This document shows, piece after piece, positions 8,701-17,157 of a stretch of DNA of 49,977 nucleotides. The translations under genes and the position numbers were made by a program. A model generated the notes under the pieces. That model did not search any database. It was given only the letters and a program-made list of their open reading frames with translations, and was not told the DNA's origin. The DNA is from a virus: positions 1-49,977 of IMG/VR virus record IMGVR_UViG_3300020174_001238; one strand, written 5' to 3'. Position 1 is the first letter of the stretch. Every line of letters begins with the position of its first letter.

Positions 8701-11700
8701 TTTACGGGTAGTGCAGAACCCGGTACGTTTACAATAGCATCCGAATCTATCAGTTCACAAAACATTGAAGTGGGATTACTACACTTAACTTCATCATTTG
8801 GTACTGATTATACGGCATCATTGATTGTAAGTGAATCATCAAACTTTACACAACTTAGTGGTAGTATTACATATCCATTAGAGATTAGACCTTACTTTAC
8901 ATCATCTGTTTACACACAAAGTTTTACTCAAAATTTTACTAAAATATTAGATGGACCTCCTCCAATAGAACTAAACATAGTTCCTCAATCTGTAACTTTA
9001 ATTGCTAATGAAGTAGAATTTGTAGGTGATTATTCCAACGCTACAACAACAATTACGGTAAAAGAGGGTTCTGATAATTTAATAAACACCAGTAGTGGTG
9101 CACCTGGTACATTTACTTTAGAATCTATTAATACAACAAACATAACTTCAAATTTAGTTTCGTTGGAAGGTGGAATATCTGCTAGTGTTGAATTTAGTGA
9201 ATTTGAATATCCATATGTATCTGCTAGTGTTACATATAATATTAATGTATTTCCATTTTCATTAGGACCTGGTCATGAATATTCATCTTCTGTTTTTGAA
9301 AGAACTCAAAATTTTGTTAAAAGTATTACACCTCCAAACGCTAGAAGTGTTGAGTTAACAGCAACATCAGAAGTAGTTCACTTTGATGGTGATGGACAGG
9401 TAACATCTCCATTAGGTGCAATTACATTAACTGCTGAAGCTTACAATACAACAGGTTCTGTTTATTACGGATTCTTTAGAGATAGTTATGTGTGGCAACC
9501 ATATTCACAAACAAATACAGTAACTGTTGGTTCTGGTGATGCAACTGAAGCTGGTGAAACTGTAAGCTGGGAGGTACGAATTAGAGATGGTGGTTCAACG
9601 GCTAATGTAGTAGCTACTGATGCAATTACTATTACTGGTGTACAAGATGGAGCATCAAATTATAATGTACAATTGGATAACCCATCTGTAACTCTTACAT
9701 CTGATGTAGATGGTACAACTCACTTTACTGGTAGTGGTGCTGTAATCAGAGCCGTAAAAGGTGTAACACCGCTAACTCACGTAACTTCATATTCACCATC
9801 CGACTATGTTTATGATGAGCAGGGTGTATTTATTGGTAACTTAGGACAATATTCTGCATCGATAGAATCTAAAAGTCCTTATTTAAATCAAACGGGAATA
9901 TTCGCTGGAAACCCTGCAACTTTACCTGAAATACCAAATGGTGGTTGGACTTCACCATTTGATAATCCAACTGGAACAATTGTTTACAAAGTTGATATTG
10001 AAAATGGTAGAGCAACTTATTTCTTATCACAATCATTTGCAGTAACATTCGAAGGAGCAACTGGTCCTGGTGTTGTTGTAAGAGGTGAGTGGAATGCGAA
10101 TGTTCCATATCTGTTTACTGGAACAAGAAGAGATGCGGTTGTTCAAGAGATTAGTGGTGATACACACTATTGGGCAACAACTGAAGCACTTATAAACAAA
10201 CCAGCATATACTGATGGAAGTGCACCATATACCGCACAACCAACATTACCACCTGGCCCACCATATGAAGAAGGTTATGAAGATGCAACAACTGGGTGGG
10301 AATACTTAGGACAAGAAGATTTCTTCGTAGCTGCTAAGATTGCAATTTTTGAAGAATCATTTGTAGAAAACACAATAAATGTTGGTAAACCATCAACTGA
10401 TTATAGTGTTAATCCACAAATAGCAATTTATGGTGGTGATAGTGAACCTTATATAGCCATCGGACAAGGAACTCAAGGATATGGACAGCAAGGTATATTT
10501 TTGGGTGTAACTGAAGATGGTGGACCTAATGGAACACAAGGAACATCTGGATTATTCTCAATAGAAAATGATACTGGTGATAGATATCTAAGATGGGATG
10601 GTTATGATTTAGAAATAGCAGGTTCGATACAAATCAAAGGAGGTTCTGCCGCAACCACTTCAAGCGTTGATGCTATCAACAACGCAACAGGTGGATTTAT
10701 AAACCCATCGGAATATCAATTCGGACCAGGTAGTAGTCCTGATTTCTTCGAATTGGGAGAATTACCAGCAACTCCATCAGTTCCAGGTCTATATTTAGGT
10801 TCTGATAATTTAGGTTATCACGATGGAACTGATTGGAACGCATTTTTAGATAATAATGGTAACTTTTATTTAGGAGGAGAAGAAGGTGGTTCATTATCAT
10901 TCCAACAATCATCGGGTAATTTAAAAGTTTCTGGTATCGTATCAGCATCGGCTGGTATATTTGGTGGATTGGTAATTGATAATACTGGTGTATTCTTCCC
11001 ATCAACATATGATGTGGGTAATCAATACTTTGGTGAAAGTGTTGTAACTCAATCTTTATCTTATATTGATTTTACGGATGCTATAACAAATCAAGGTGGA
11101 GGTAGTAGAGCAATTATTGAAAGAAATACATCAATTTCTGATGTTGGTGATAATGCATATAAACAAATGACGAGAACCGCAGACCCATTTGGTAGTGGTT
11201 CTGCAGTTATGACAGCATTTGGTCTTGTAACCACAACAAACTTAGTAACAGGTTCAGCATCTGGTTCTTTCTTTGGTTCAGATAATGCACACTTTAAAGT
11301 AACTCCAAACTTATACGCACTTAATTCATCATATGAAATTGATTTTTGGTGGACTGGTTCATTTAATTTAGATGCTGGTGGTGCCAATGCCTCTAACTTA
11401 GTTTGGCAAGCTGGTACAAATCAAATTATAACATCCGATTCATCTTGGGAAGATGCTATCGGTTCACCTTATATACCAGATGAGTGGTTTCATGGTAGCC
11501 TTGATAGTGGAGCTGACCCAAGAATGAGTGCGTACATTCATGCATATGATGTACCTGTTTTAGGTATTGGTAATATTGTAGATTTGTATATTCCAATTGT
11601 TCAATATCTAAACTCAACAACTTTACGTTCAACGGAAGATAATAACTATGGTAGTGATATAGAACTACATAACGCAGGAAGCGTAACTTTATATTTAATT

Positions 11701-14178
11701 GATAGAATGTATGCAGGTGGTGGTGGAGAAGGTGTAAATACAATTAATGCTGGTTCACTTACTGCTGGTAGAGTTGAACCAAGAAGTATAACTGGAGAAG
11801 CATTAAGAATATCAACATCTGGTTCATTGGATGGACAAACTCTCCCATTCTTATCTATGGGACAGCTTACTGCATCATATGATGCGCAAGGATTATTTTT
11901 CGGATTCCCATCTGGTTCAACTGTTCCAAGAATTTCTATGAGAGGACCTGATGGTAGTTTCTTTAGATATGATGGTAGTGTAGTACAAATGAGTTCGGAT
12001 ATTATTGGTGGGGCAATTGAAGGTTCGGATATTGTTGGAGGTACAATCAGCGTACCAGCTACTGGAGTAAGTGCATCATTTAGTGTAAATGCTCAGGGAG
12101 CATTATCAGCTTCCGATGCAAACATTCAGGGTATTATCAATGCTAATTCTGGTAGAATTGGTTCTTGGGTAATTGATGAAGATACTCAGGCATTAAGAGA
12201 TGATAACTCTGAAATCGTATTTGAACCTAATATTCCTGAAATACAATTATTTGATAGTGCAGCTGCTAAGAAAGTAATTATTTCTCCATCGGATACCTTA
12301 ACTGGTACGGGTGGAACTACAACTACTGTAGAATGGATAACAGCAGCACCAGACCCCAGTGATGTTAGATACGCTGGTACTGGAAATTCAAGCGGTATAA
12401 TATCACAAGCATCCAGTGCTACAACAACACTTGTTCAATTTGGTAGTTACATATCTGGTGGATTAAGTGATTCTGATGATGAGGGAACAGATGATGGATT
12501 GTTTGGTGTAACTGCTGGTGATTTAGAAGTAACGATAAATGTACCAGAAATGTATTTGATGAAACCAGAAGGTAGTTCGGTATCACATACTACATCTTAT
12601 CCAAATTATAATCCAACTTATAATTCTCAACTACATGGAGGAAGTTCTTTTCCGAAATATGCCTATGCATATCTTTATTTAGAATGTGTAGATACCGATA
12701 CCTCTAATAGTGTTTTGGGTAGAACATTAATAGCAGCCGTTAATTCAAGAAGTGATTATACTGCTGGTAATTATTACGTTGGTGATGTTAATGACGGTGG
12801 TGGTGGGGGAACATCTTTCCCAGGTATAAGTTCAGTAACTGGTGATACTGAAATTACATTAGCATCTGGAAGAAAAATGAGAGCAGACCAGATATTTAGT
12901 GGTGAACCTTTAAAAGTTTGGAGTTGGAACGATAAAATAGATGGTGTAGATGAAATAAATAAATTTGATTCATTTAAATTAGAAAAAGTAAAAAAACGAA
13001 AAGTAGATAAAGTTTATAAAGTAGTTGTTGGTGATAAGGAAGTGAGAGTTTCCGATACTCATGGGTTTTGGTTAGATAATAATGAAGAAGTAACCGCAGT
13101 TGATATTATACCAAATGAAACTAAAGTTTACATAGTAGATGGTGATACTATAAAACTACAAACAGTTGATTCAGTTGAAGAGATTGAAACTGATGAGTGG
13201 GTATATACATTTGAAGTACCGGGTGTTCATAATTACATATCAAATGATATTTTATCACACAACCCATCAACTTGGACTTATACATCTGCTACTACTGTAA
13301 GTGGATATGTTGGTTCTCAATCAGCAATAAGCAATCAAACTAAAACAATTAATATATCTCGAGCGGCAACTAATGCAGCATTCAGATATTCTATACGTTT
13401 AGCAGCTGCTTCAGGTAGAGCTATTAATGTAGATTCATCTGGTAACAGTTTAAATAGTTACAAAACACATACTGTTAGGTATGATGCTCTAAGAGCAGCA
13501 GGTCCAATACCAGCTGGATATTTGGGTAGAGCGGGTGGATATCAACCTGATTTATTATTAGATACTAATGTTAGTTTTGCGTTAGCATCTAACTTTGTTG
13601 AAATTAAAGCAGGTGGTATTCAGGTTGTATCAGACCCAGATACATTTGTTAAAATACCTAGACAAGCTACTGGGGGTGGAACAATTTTAGAAGCAAAAGG
13701 TGGAGAATCTATTTTCGAAGCTACGGGAACTGGAATTGGCCAGACTGCAATGACTGTAAAAGGTAATCTTATGCCAGAAAATGGTGATGATTTTGATTTC
13801 GGTAGTGCTTCGGATATGTGGAAAAATATTTACGGCCATAACCTCAATGGTGTAGATATTGAAAACTTAGCTGTATCATTAGATGATGGTCCCGGTGCAA
13901 CTACCACAGATACTAACTCAGTTAATGATAACTATGATAGTTATGTAAAATTGCCTGGTGGTGTTATCTTACAATGGGGACATATTTATGATACATCATC
14001 ACCAAGATATGTTGCATTCCCTACCCAATTCCCAAATGTTATTCATTCGGTAGTTTGTTCTACAAATAGAAATTCTGGTGGTAGTAACGGGTATAATCAT
14101 GTTTACAACTACGATAGAAATGGTGTAGAATTAATTTTAGATGGTAATTATGGATTTTGGATTGCAATCGGACATTAA
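5770..14178 (+). CDS. Giant tail fibre / adhesin with Ig-like repeats and embedded Hint domain
   Basis: This 2802-aa Ser/Thr/Gly-rich virion protein has no signal peptide or membrane segment. After an N-terminal attachment-like region (about 1-170) come tandem beta-rich Ig-like units. Several end in hinge motifs: VQDGKGG (about 657), LQDGLDSG (about 794), EGKPGD (about 931), LDGPPP (about 1060) and VQDGAS (about 1290). The units at about 940-1060 and 1065-1185 are visibly duplicated (PGTFTIxS / PGTFTLES). A GATGPG turn lies near 1430. Residues 2355-2498 form an intein-like Hint domain. The C-terminus (KLPGGVILQWG to WIAIGH) resembles the gp53-like tip domain of phage receptor-binding proteins. 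A tail-assembly-chaperone-like gene follows 11 nt downstream, as is common for fibres. The family-level function is host adsorption; the receptor is unknown. Confidence 0.8.
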   Translation: MARIKKYSPEQNLSSFQTLIVDENPNSDYFRITEFKDTFTGGKNGFLIEGSEYLKESTEIKIEILDVNGEPIYYEPGNGIPEYYEGISKLIAVYIYEDTPIGLGKITILGELKEYDDNGVKRQIPSDWRGAYNVKWERTFQINKNLSNEDRVRFYRRPKVGIDEIVKPIFNKTPQTITQTGQVDGLPLIPTENTQLSNFSLPTSYRLKITDDTYWTGSAVGQQIEFSGLNYSPTITDIVNKDEVLVSPPYSESDLVKPFSSQNYSVSFPYVEGAVDLATALTGSFAKINITNMKTFVGDAARVKVFRKSVSQLTDYEFVQEIQLESNELLRDLESVESTETFYGNLSQNYINNYWLTSSNDLVTTFNQDFLYNSVELDNGASTPQYFYTSQSLGITNGVEYNLSFNVRKRTNISADDYLKVYLSGSFGNTTVAQTITNIGSSNELLQKTLVNENIIADNISGSQLYFEVKGNDWLINNISLRAAEETSFSPDEITFIQSVPKTLAEETFDFRFEFYDINNNYIPVLVEETKTFTGGNLNLFTKELILTPNQLYFAFDSASAPANPLPPLNIFIDVEKRVITGSVTFTSGAYDEFGNLLSSSQYNGGVFPGLLTDRDKDIVKLNVSDYTGSRDDITVQYIEYTGEVEGVTDSFVITRVQDGKGGVNFEIRPYRGTIIKNKDDKELEIQAIRIDGINEIILKDNLPQTGFSDAKLRVLSSSIDEVTLEESGSYILLSEASSTKFIKGLNAGLTGSGEIDYNARFNRDSIDNELTVFLMDGETSQSILTSIILTDLQDGLDSGFVTFDADVFTINPRTQTQFTPQFSSVTGSFYKRGTKANPVSASIEIFPSMSINKDFVPEYWMYFVSHSKDESIEVTAYDENGFYSPHGELGSYIGLPASQSKQLLVNFTYTEPVTSASVQVDHIFTIVPEGKPGDETVLFEVNPQTVNLKSDSRGNVNDFKQSITDISLRQGSRRLIFTGSAEPGTFTIASESISSQNIEVGLLHLTSSFGTDYTASLIVSESSNFTQLSGSITYPLEIRPYFTSSVYTQSFTQNFTKILDGPPPIELNIVPQSVTLIANEVEFVGDYSNATTTITVKEGSDNLINTSSGAPGTFTLESINTTNITSNLVSLEGGISASVEFSEFEYPYVSASVTYNINVFPFSLGPGHEYSSSVFERTQNFVKSITPPNARSVELTATSEVVHFDGDGQVTSPLGAITLTAEAYNTTGSVYYGFFRDSYVWQPYSQTNTVTVGSGDATEAGETVSWEVRIRDGGSTANVVATDAITITGVQDGASNYNVQLDNPSVTLTSDVDGTTHFTGSGAVIRAVKGVTPLTHVTSYSPSDYVYDEQGVFIGNLGQYSASIESKSPYLNQTGIFAGNPATLPEIPNGGWTSPFDNPTGTIVYKVDIENGRATYFLSQSFAVTFEGATGPGVVVRGEWNANVPYLFTGTRRDAVVQEISGDTHYWATTEALINKPAYTDGSAPYTAQPTLPPGPPYEEGYEDATTGWEYLGQEDFFVAAKIAIFEESFVENTINVGKPSTDYSVNPQIAIYGGDSEPYIAIGQGTQGYGQQGIFLGVTEDGGPNGTQGTSGLFSIENDTGDRYLRWDGYDLEIAGSIQIKGGSAATTSSVDAINNATGGFINPSEYQFGPGSSPDFFELGELPATPSVPGLYLGSDNLGYHDGTDWNAFLDNNGNFYLGGEEGGSLSFQQSSGNLKVSGIVSASAGIFGGLVIDNTGVFFPSTYDVGNQYFGESVVTQSLSYIDFTDAITNQGGGSRAIIERNTSISDVGDNAYKQMTRTADPFGSGSAVMTAFGLVTTTNLVTGSASGSFFGSDNAHFKVTPNLYALNSSYEIDFWWTGSFNLDAGGANASNLVWQAGTNQIITSDSSWEDAIGSPYIPDEWFHGSLDSGADPRMSAYIHAYDVPVLGIGNIVDLYIPIVQYLNSTTLRSTEDNNYGSDIELHNAGSVTLYLIDRMYAGGGGEGVNTINAGSLTAGRVEPRSITGEALRISTSGSLDGQTLPFLSMGQLTASYDAQGLFFGFPSGSTVPRISMRGPDGSFFRYDGSVVQMSSDIIGGAIEGSDIVGGTISVPATGVSASFSVNAQGALSASDANIQGIINANSGRIGSWVIDEDTQALRDDNSEIVFEPNIPEIQLFDSAAAKKVIISPSDTLTGTGGTTTTVEWITAAPDPSDVRYAGTGNSSGIISQASSATTTLVQFGSYISGGLSDSDDEGTDDGLFGVTAGDLEVTINVPEMYLMKPEGSSVSHTTSYPNYNPTYNSQLHGGSSFPKYAYAYLYLECVDTDTSNSVLGRTLIAAVNSRSDYTAGNYYVGDVNDGGGGGTSFPGISSVTGDTEITLASGRKMRADQIFSGEPLKVWSWNDKIDGVDEINKFDSFKLEKVKKRKVDKVYKVVVGDKEVRVSDTHGFWLDNNEEVTAVDIIPNETKVYIVDGDTIKLQTVDSVEEIETDEWVYTFEVPGVHNYISNDILSHNPSTWTYTSATTVSGYVGSQSAISNQTKTINISRAATNAAFRYSIRLAAASGRAINVDSSGNSLNSYKTHTVRYDALRAAGPIPAGYLGRAGGYQPDLLLDTNVSFALASNFVEIKAGGIQVVSDPDTFVKIPRQATGGGTILEAKGGESIFEATGTGIGQTAMTVKGNLMPENGDDFDFGSASDMWKNIYGHNLNGVDIENLAVSLDDGPGATTTDTNSVNDNYDSYVKLPGGVILQWGHIYDTSSPRYVAFPTQFPNVIHSVVCSTNRNSGGSNGYNHVYNYDRNGVELILDGNYGFWIAIGH
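12832..13263 (+). other. Hint (intein / bacterial-intein-like) domain inside the fibre protein
   Basis: Residues S2355 to N2498 (144 aa) show the Hint blocks. The N-terminal block reads SVTGDTEITLASGR, with Ser in place of the usual Cys1. The B block has a TxxH-like SDTHGFWL. The F block (VYTFEVPGVHNYI) leads to the terminal HN (H2497, N2498). The next residue is Pro2499, then Ser2500, so a standard +1 Cys/Ser/Thr nucleophile is missing. There is no room for a homing endonuclease. This composition fits bacterial-intein-like domains, which may cleave rather than splice. The Hint assignment is strong; the activity is inferred. Confidence 0.85.
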
Positions 14179-14189
14179 AAAAATAAATT

Positions 14190-14579
14190 ATGAGTGATAT
14201 ACGATACTTTGGACATTATGATGAAAATGGGGATTATAAAGCATTTTTCCCAACGGATATACATCCCGATACAGGTTCTATGGACACTCCCAACATAGAG
14301 TTAACAAAAGAACAATGGATTGAGGCAAGGCAAACTAGATGTAGAGTAATCGATGGTATTCACACAGTTGTACCATTAACTACCGAAGAACAAAACGAAA
14401 GAGATTTACAAAATATTAGAAGAGAAAGAAATGAACTTTTGGATAAATCGGATTGGGTTGTACTTCCTCATTCTCCTATTACTGGTTCTAAATTAGATGA
14501 TTGGTTACAATATCGACAATATTTAAGAGATGTAACTTCTCAAACTCCTCCATATACTTTACCAACTCAACCGGAATAA
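14190..14579 (+). CDS. Tail fibre assembly chaperone-like protein
   Basis: The protein is 129 aa. The C-terminal half RRERNELLDKSDWVVLPHSP followed by WLQYRQYLRDVT matches the pattern RNxLLxxSDW...W..YRQxLRD. That pattern is typical of phage tail assembly chaperones (Phage_tail_APC-type) encoded next to fibre genes. The N-terminal part is beta-rich and aromatic (RYFGHYDENGDYKAFF) and could be the client-binding region. It starts 11 nt after the giant fibre gene stop, so it is almost certainly co-transcribed and acts on that fibre. It is not expected in the mature virion, although some relatives remain attached. Confidence 0.7.
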   Translation: MSDIRYFGHYDENGDYKAFFPTDIHPDTGSMDTPNIELTKEQWIEARQTRCRVIDGIHTVVPLTTEEQNERDLQNIRRERNELLDKSDWVVLPHSPITGSKLDDWLQYRQYLRDVTSQTPPYTLPTQPE

Positions 14580-14605
14580 TTTTTCGTTAAATATAATTCA
14601 TATAT

Positions 14606-14620
14606 ACTTATATATAAATA
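14606..14620 (+). promoter_or_regulatory. Candidate late promoter element
   Basis: ACTTATATATAAATA lies 8 nt before the ATG at 14629. It also contains TATAAATA (14613-14620), the T4 late -10 sequence. The short distance to the start codon implies a very short or absent leader if this is the -10 region. Confidence 0.5.
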
Positions 14621-14628
14621 AAGGTAAC

Positions 14629-14901
14629 ATGCAAAACAAAACAGAACAATTGGATTTAAATTTAGTTGCTAAACTAAAAAAAATTCAAGAAGAACAAAAT
14701 AATATAGTAATTTCATTAGGACAAATCACAGTACAAAAAAGACAATTATCAAAAAGTATTGAAGATTTGGAAAATAGGGAATTAACATTAGGTGAAAGTT
14801 TGGATAAATCAATTGAAATTCTAAATAAAGAATTAGCTGAAATTGATGGAAAATATCCAAATGGACAAATTGATTTAGAAAAAGGTACAATTACTTACTA
14901 A
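14629..14901 (+). CDS. Small coiled-coil protein, paralogue A
   Basis: This 90-aa, charged, almost entirely helical protein consists of heptad-like coiled coil over about residues 10-72, followed by the C-terminal motif YPNGQIDLEKGTITY. The gene at 19481 encodes a longer relative ending the same way (YPRGQINLKEGTLTY). I do not recognise a named family. The size and pattern suggest a structural or chaperone-like protein that oligomerises through the helix. The two copies bracket the glycosylation cassette. A candidate late element sits immediately upstream, and a Bacteroidota-type promoter begins 5 nt after its stop codon, so it is probably transcribed separately from the glycosyltransferases. 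Confidence 0.75.
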   Translation: MQNKTEQLDLNLVAKLKKIQEEQNNIVISLGQITVQKRQLSKSIEDLENRELTLGESLDKSIEILNKELAEIDGKYPNGQIDLEKGTITY

Positions 14902-14905
14902 AATA

Positions 14906-14937
14906 TTTGGTAATTCAAATATTTTTTAGTATATTTG
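14906..14937 (+). promoter_or_regulatory. Bacteroidota-type promoter driving the glycosylation cassette
   Basis: TTTG at 14906-14909 and TATATTTG at 14930-14937 have a 20-nt spacer, the same arrangement as at 189-220. The start codon of the glycosyltransferase fusion is at 14974, giving an expected leader of about 30 nt. This suggests the cassette is read by the host sigma factor rather than only by the late system. Confidence 0.8.
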
Positions 14938-14973
14938 TATTGAAGTGTATCTATACACTAAAAAGTTTCGTTT

Positions 14974-17157
14974 ATGCCTAAAAAGAAAAAACTGTTATAC
15001 ATTGCACCCCATCTTTCTACTGGGGGCATGCCACAATATCTTCTCAAACAAATCCAAACATTTGTAAATGATTTTGAAATAGTTGTTGTTGAATATAATG
15101 ACCATAGTGGTGGTGTATTTGTAGTTCAAAAAAATCAAATAAATGATTTAGTGAAACTATACTCTTTATATGAAAATAAAAAAGAGTTATTAGAGATTAT
15201 AGATTCCGAAAATCCTGATATAATTCATTTTCACGAAATACCACATCATTTTGTAGATACATCTTTATTAGATATTATTTTTGATAATGAAAAAAGAAAT
15301 TATAATATTGTAGTAACCACACATGGTTCACTAACAAATCCAGACGAAATAAGATATCATCCAGATAGATATGTTTTGGTATCTGAGTGGAGTAGAAGAA
15401 AATTTGAACATTTAGGTATTGAAACTGATATTTGGGATTACCCAATTGAAGATTTTAAGTATGATAAAAAATCTGCAAAAAAAGAATTAGGATTTGAATC
15501 CGATTGGAAGCATGTAGTGATGATTGGTTTATTTACTGAGGGTAAAAATCAAGGTGAAATATTTGGGGTAGCTAGACAAATGGAAAAGTACAAAATTAAA
15601 TTTCACTTTGTTGGAAACCAAGCTATGAACTTCGAAAATTATTGGAAACCTTTAATGGATGTTAAACCCGATAATTGTATTATTTGGGGAGAACGAAATG
15701 ATGTAGATAAATTTTACAAAGCATCGGATATGTTTTATTTTAGTTCTAAATTAGAATTAAATCCTTTATCGGTTAAAGAAGCATTATCATATGGATTACC
15801 ATCTATATTCAGAAAACTACATACTTATTTGGATACATATGATGATAATCCACTGGTTACTTATATCGATGATGATTTAAATAATACTAAACAAATTATA
15901 TTAGAAAAGTTACAACCTGATTTTAATGAAGTACCTGGTTGGTTTTCATATTCTGATTTATACGATAAGGTGATTAGGGATTTGCCCGATAATTCTAATA
16001 TAGTTGAGGTTGGTAGTTGGTTAGGTAAATCTACCAATCATATGGCCAACAAAATAAAATATTCAAAAAAGAACTTTAATTTTACAACAGTTGATACGTT
16101 TAAGGGTACAATTGATGAAACTTTACATCAGAGTATTGTAAATAGTTTTGGGGGAGATGTATTTTATGAATTTATAGATAACACAATTTTATCAAACAAC
16201 TATAACAACTTTGAAATTATAAAAGATACATCCGAAAATGCGTCATCCCAATTTCAAAATAACTCATTAGATTTTGTTTTTTTGGATGCGGGCCACACAT
16301 ATGATGATGTGATTAAAGATATAAAATATTGGTATAAAAAAGTTAAGCCAGGTGGAATTATTGCTGGTGATGATTATGTTAAGGAATTTATGGGAGTAGT
16401 TGATGCTGTGAGAGAATCGTTTTATTATCAGTTTGAACAAATAAACAAATTTCAATGGGCTAGAAGAAAACCTCGTATTCAAATCAAACACCTAATGACT
16501 AGGCCAAATGATTTAAGAGAAATGGTATCACAAGCTTCACTTAAACAATTGGAAAGGTATGGAATGGTTTATGAACCAATTGTAAATAAACCTTATACTG
16601 ATTTTGCACCAAAGGAATTTTGTAGAAGGCCTGAACATCTAAGTAAAGATAACAAACCGGGTGAGTTATATCCTGGTGCTGGTTTGGGTTGGATAACTGG
16701 GGGGCATTATGGGTGCTATATGGCTCATAGAGGTGCTTTGGAAACAATGGATAATGATAACTTTGATTATACTCTTATCTTCGAAGCTGATGCATTTATT
16801 TATACTGGTTTAGAGGAGTTTGTAGATATTGTACATAAAGCTTGTTTCATATCAGAAAGAGATGATGTTACCTACATATCTTTCGCTGATAATCCATCTA
16901 GAAGTAAAGAAAAAATAGATGAGTTGTTTTCCAAAACGGCACATAATCAAGATTTAGCACATGCTTATTTAATACCAAATCGTAAAAAACAATGGTGGTT
17001 AGATAGAATCAAAGATTGTAAGTGGGATGTTGCTGATTTGTGGTATAACCACGTATTCTACGAACATCCAGAAAAAAGATATACAACCAATAAAGTATAT
17101 TCAAAGCAAGCAGAAGGATACTCTTTATTAGATTTAAAAAATAAAACTTGGTTATAA
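14974..17157 (+). CDS. Three-domain glycosyltransferase (GT4-like) - methyltransferase - GT25-like fusion
   Basis: The protein is 727 aa. Residues 1 to about 320 look like a GT-B (GT4-type) glycosyltransferase, opening with LYIAPHLSTGGMPQY and carrying SKLELNPLSVKEALSYGLP near the donor site. Residues about 330-490 form a class I SAM-dependent methyltransferase: the glycine-rich loop IVEVGSWLGKS (343-353), FLDAGHTYDD (about 436-445) and KPGGIIAGDDY. Residues about 510-727 resemble GT25/LPS-type transferases, with GCYMAHRGALE (580-590) and the acidic motif FEADAF (603-608). It is the first gene of the cassette and overlaps the heptosyltransferase by one base (TAATG). It probably builds or caps a methylated glycan on a virion or surface acceptor. 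Donor and acceptor cannot be read from sequence. Confidence 0.8.
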   Translation: MPKKKKLLYIAPHLSTGGMPQYLLKQIQTFVNDFEIVVVEYNDHSGGVFVVQKNQINDLVKLYSLYENKKELLEIIDSENPDIIHFHEIPHHFVDTSLLDIIFDNEKRNYNIVVTTHGSLTNPDEIRYHPDRYVLVSEWSRRKFEHLGIETDIWDYPIEDFKYDKKSAKKELGFESDWKHVVMIGLFTEGKNQGEIFGVARQMEKYKIKFHFVGNQAMNFENYWKPLMDVKPDNCIIWGERNDVDKFYKASDMFYFSSKLELNPLSVKEALSYGLPSIFRKLHTYLDTYDDNPLVTYIDDDLNNTKQIILEKLQPDFNEVPGWFSYSDLYDKVIRDLPDNSNIVEVGSWLGKSTNHMANKIKYSKKNFNFTTVDTFKGTIDETLHQSIVNSFGGDVFYEFIDNTILSNNYNNFEIIKDTSENASSQFQNNSLDFVFLDAGHTYDDVIKDIKYWYKKVKPGGIIAGDDYVKEFMGVVDAVRESFYYQFEQINKFQWARRKPRIQIKHLMTRPNDLREMVSQASLKQLERYGMVYEPIVNKPYTDFAPKEFCRRPEHLSKDNKPGELYPGAGLGWITGGHYGCYMAHRGALETMDNDNFDYTLIFEADAFIYTGLEEFVDIVHKACFISERDDVTYISFADNPSRSKEKIDELFSKTAHNQDLAHAYLIPNRKKQWWLDRIKDCKWDVADLWYNHVFYEHPEKRYTTNKVYSKQAEGYSLLDLKNKTWL

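Noticed and set aside
14613-14620. TATAAATA as evidence for a T4-type late promoter system
   Set aside because: Only this copy shows TATAAATA on the coding strand. Most late units carry TATTTATA or ACTTATATA, so a T4-identical consensus is not supported.
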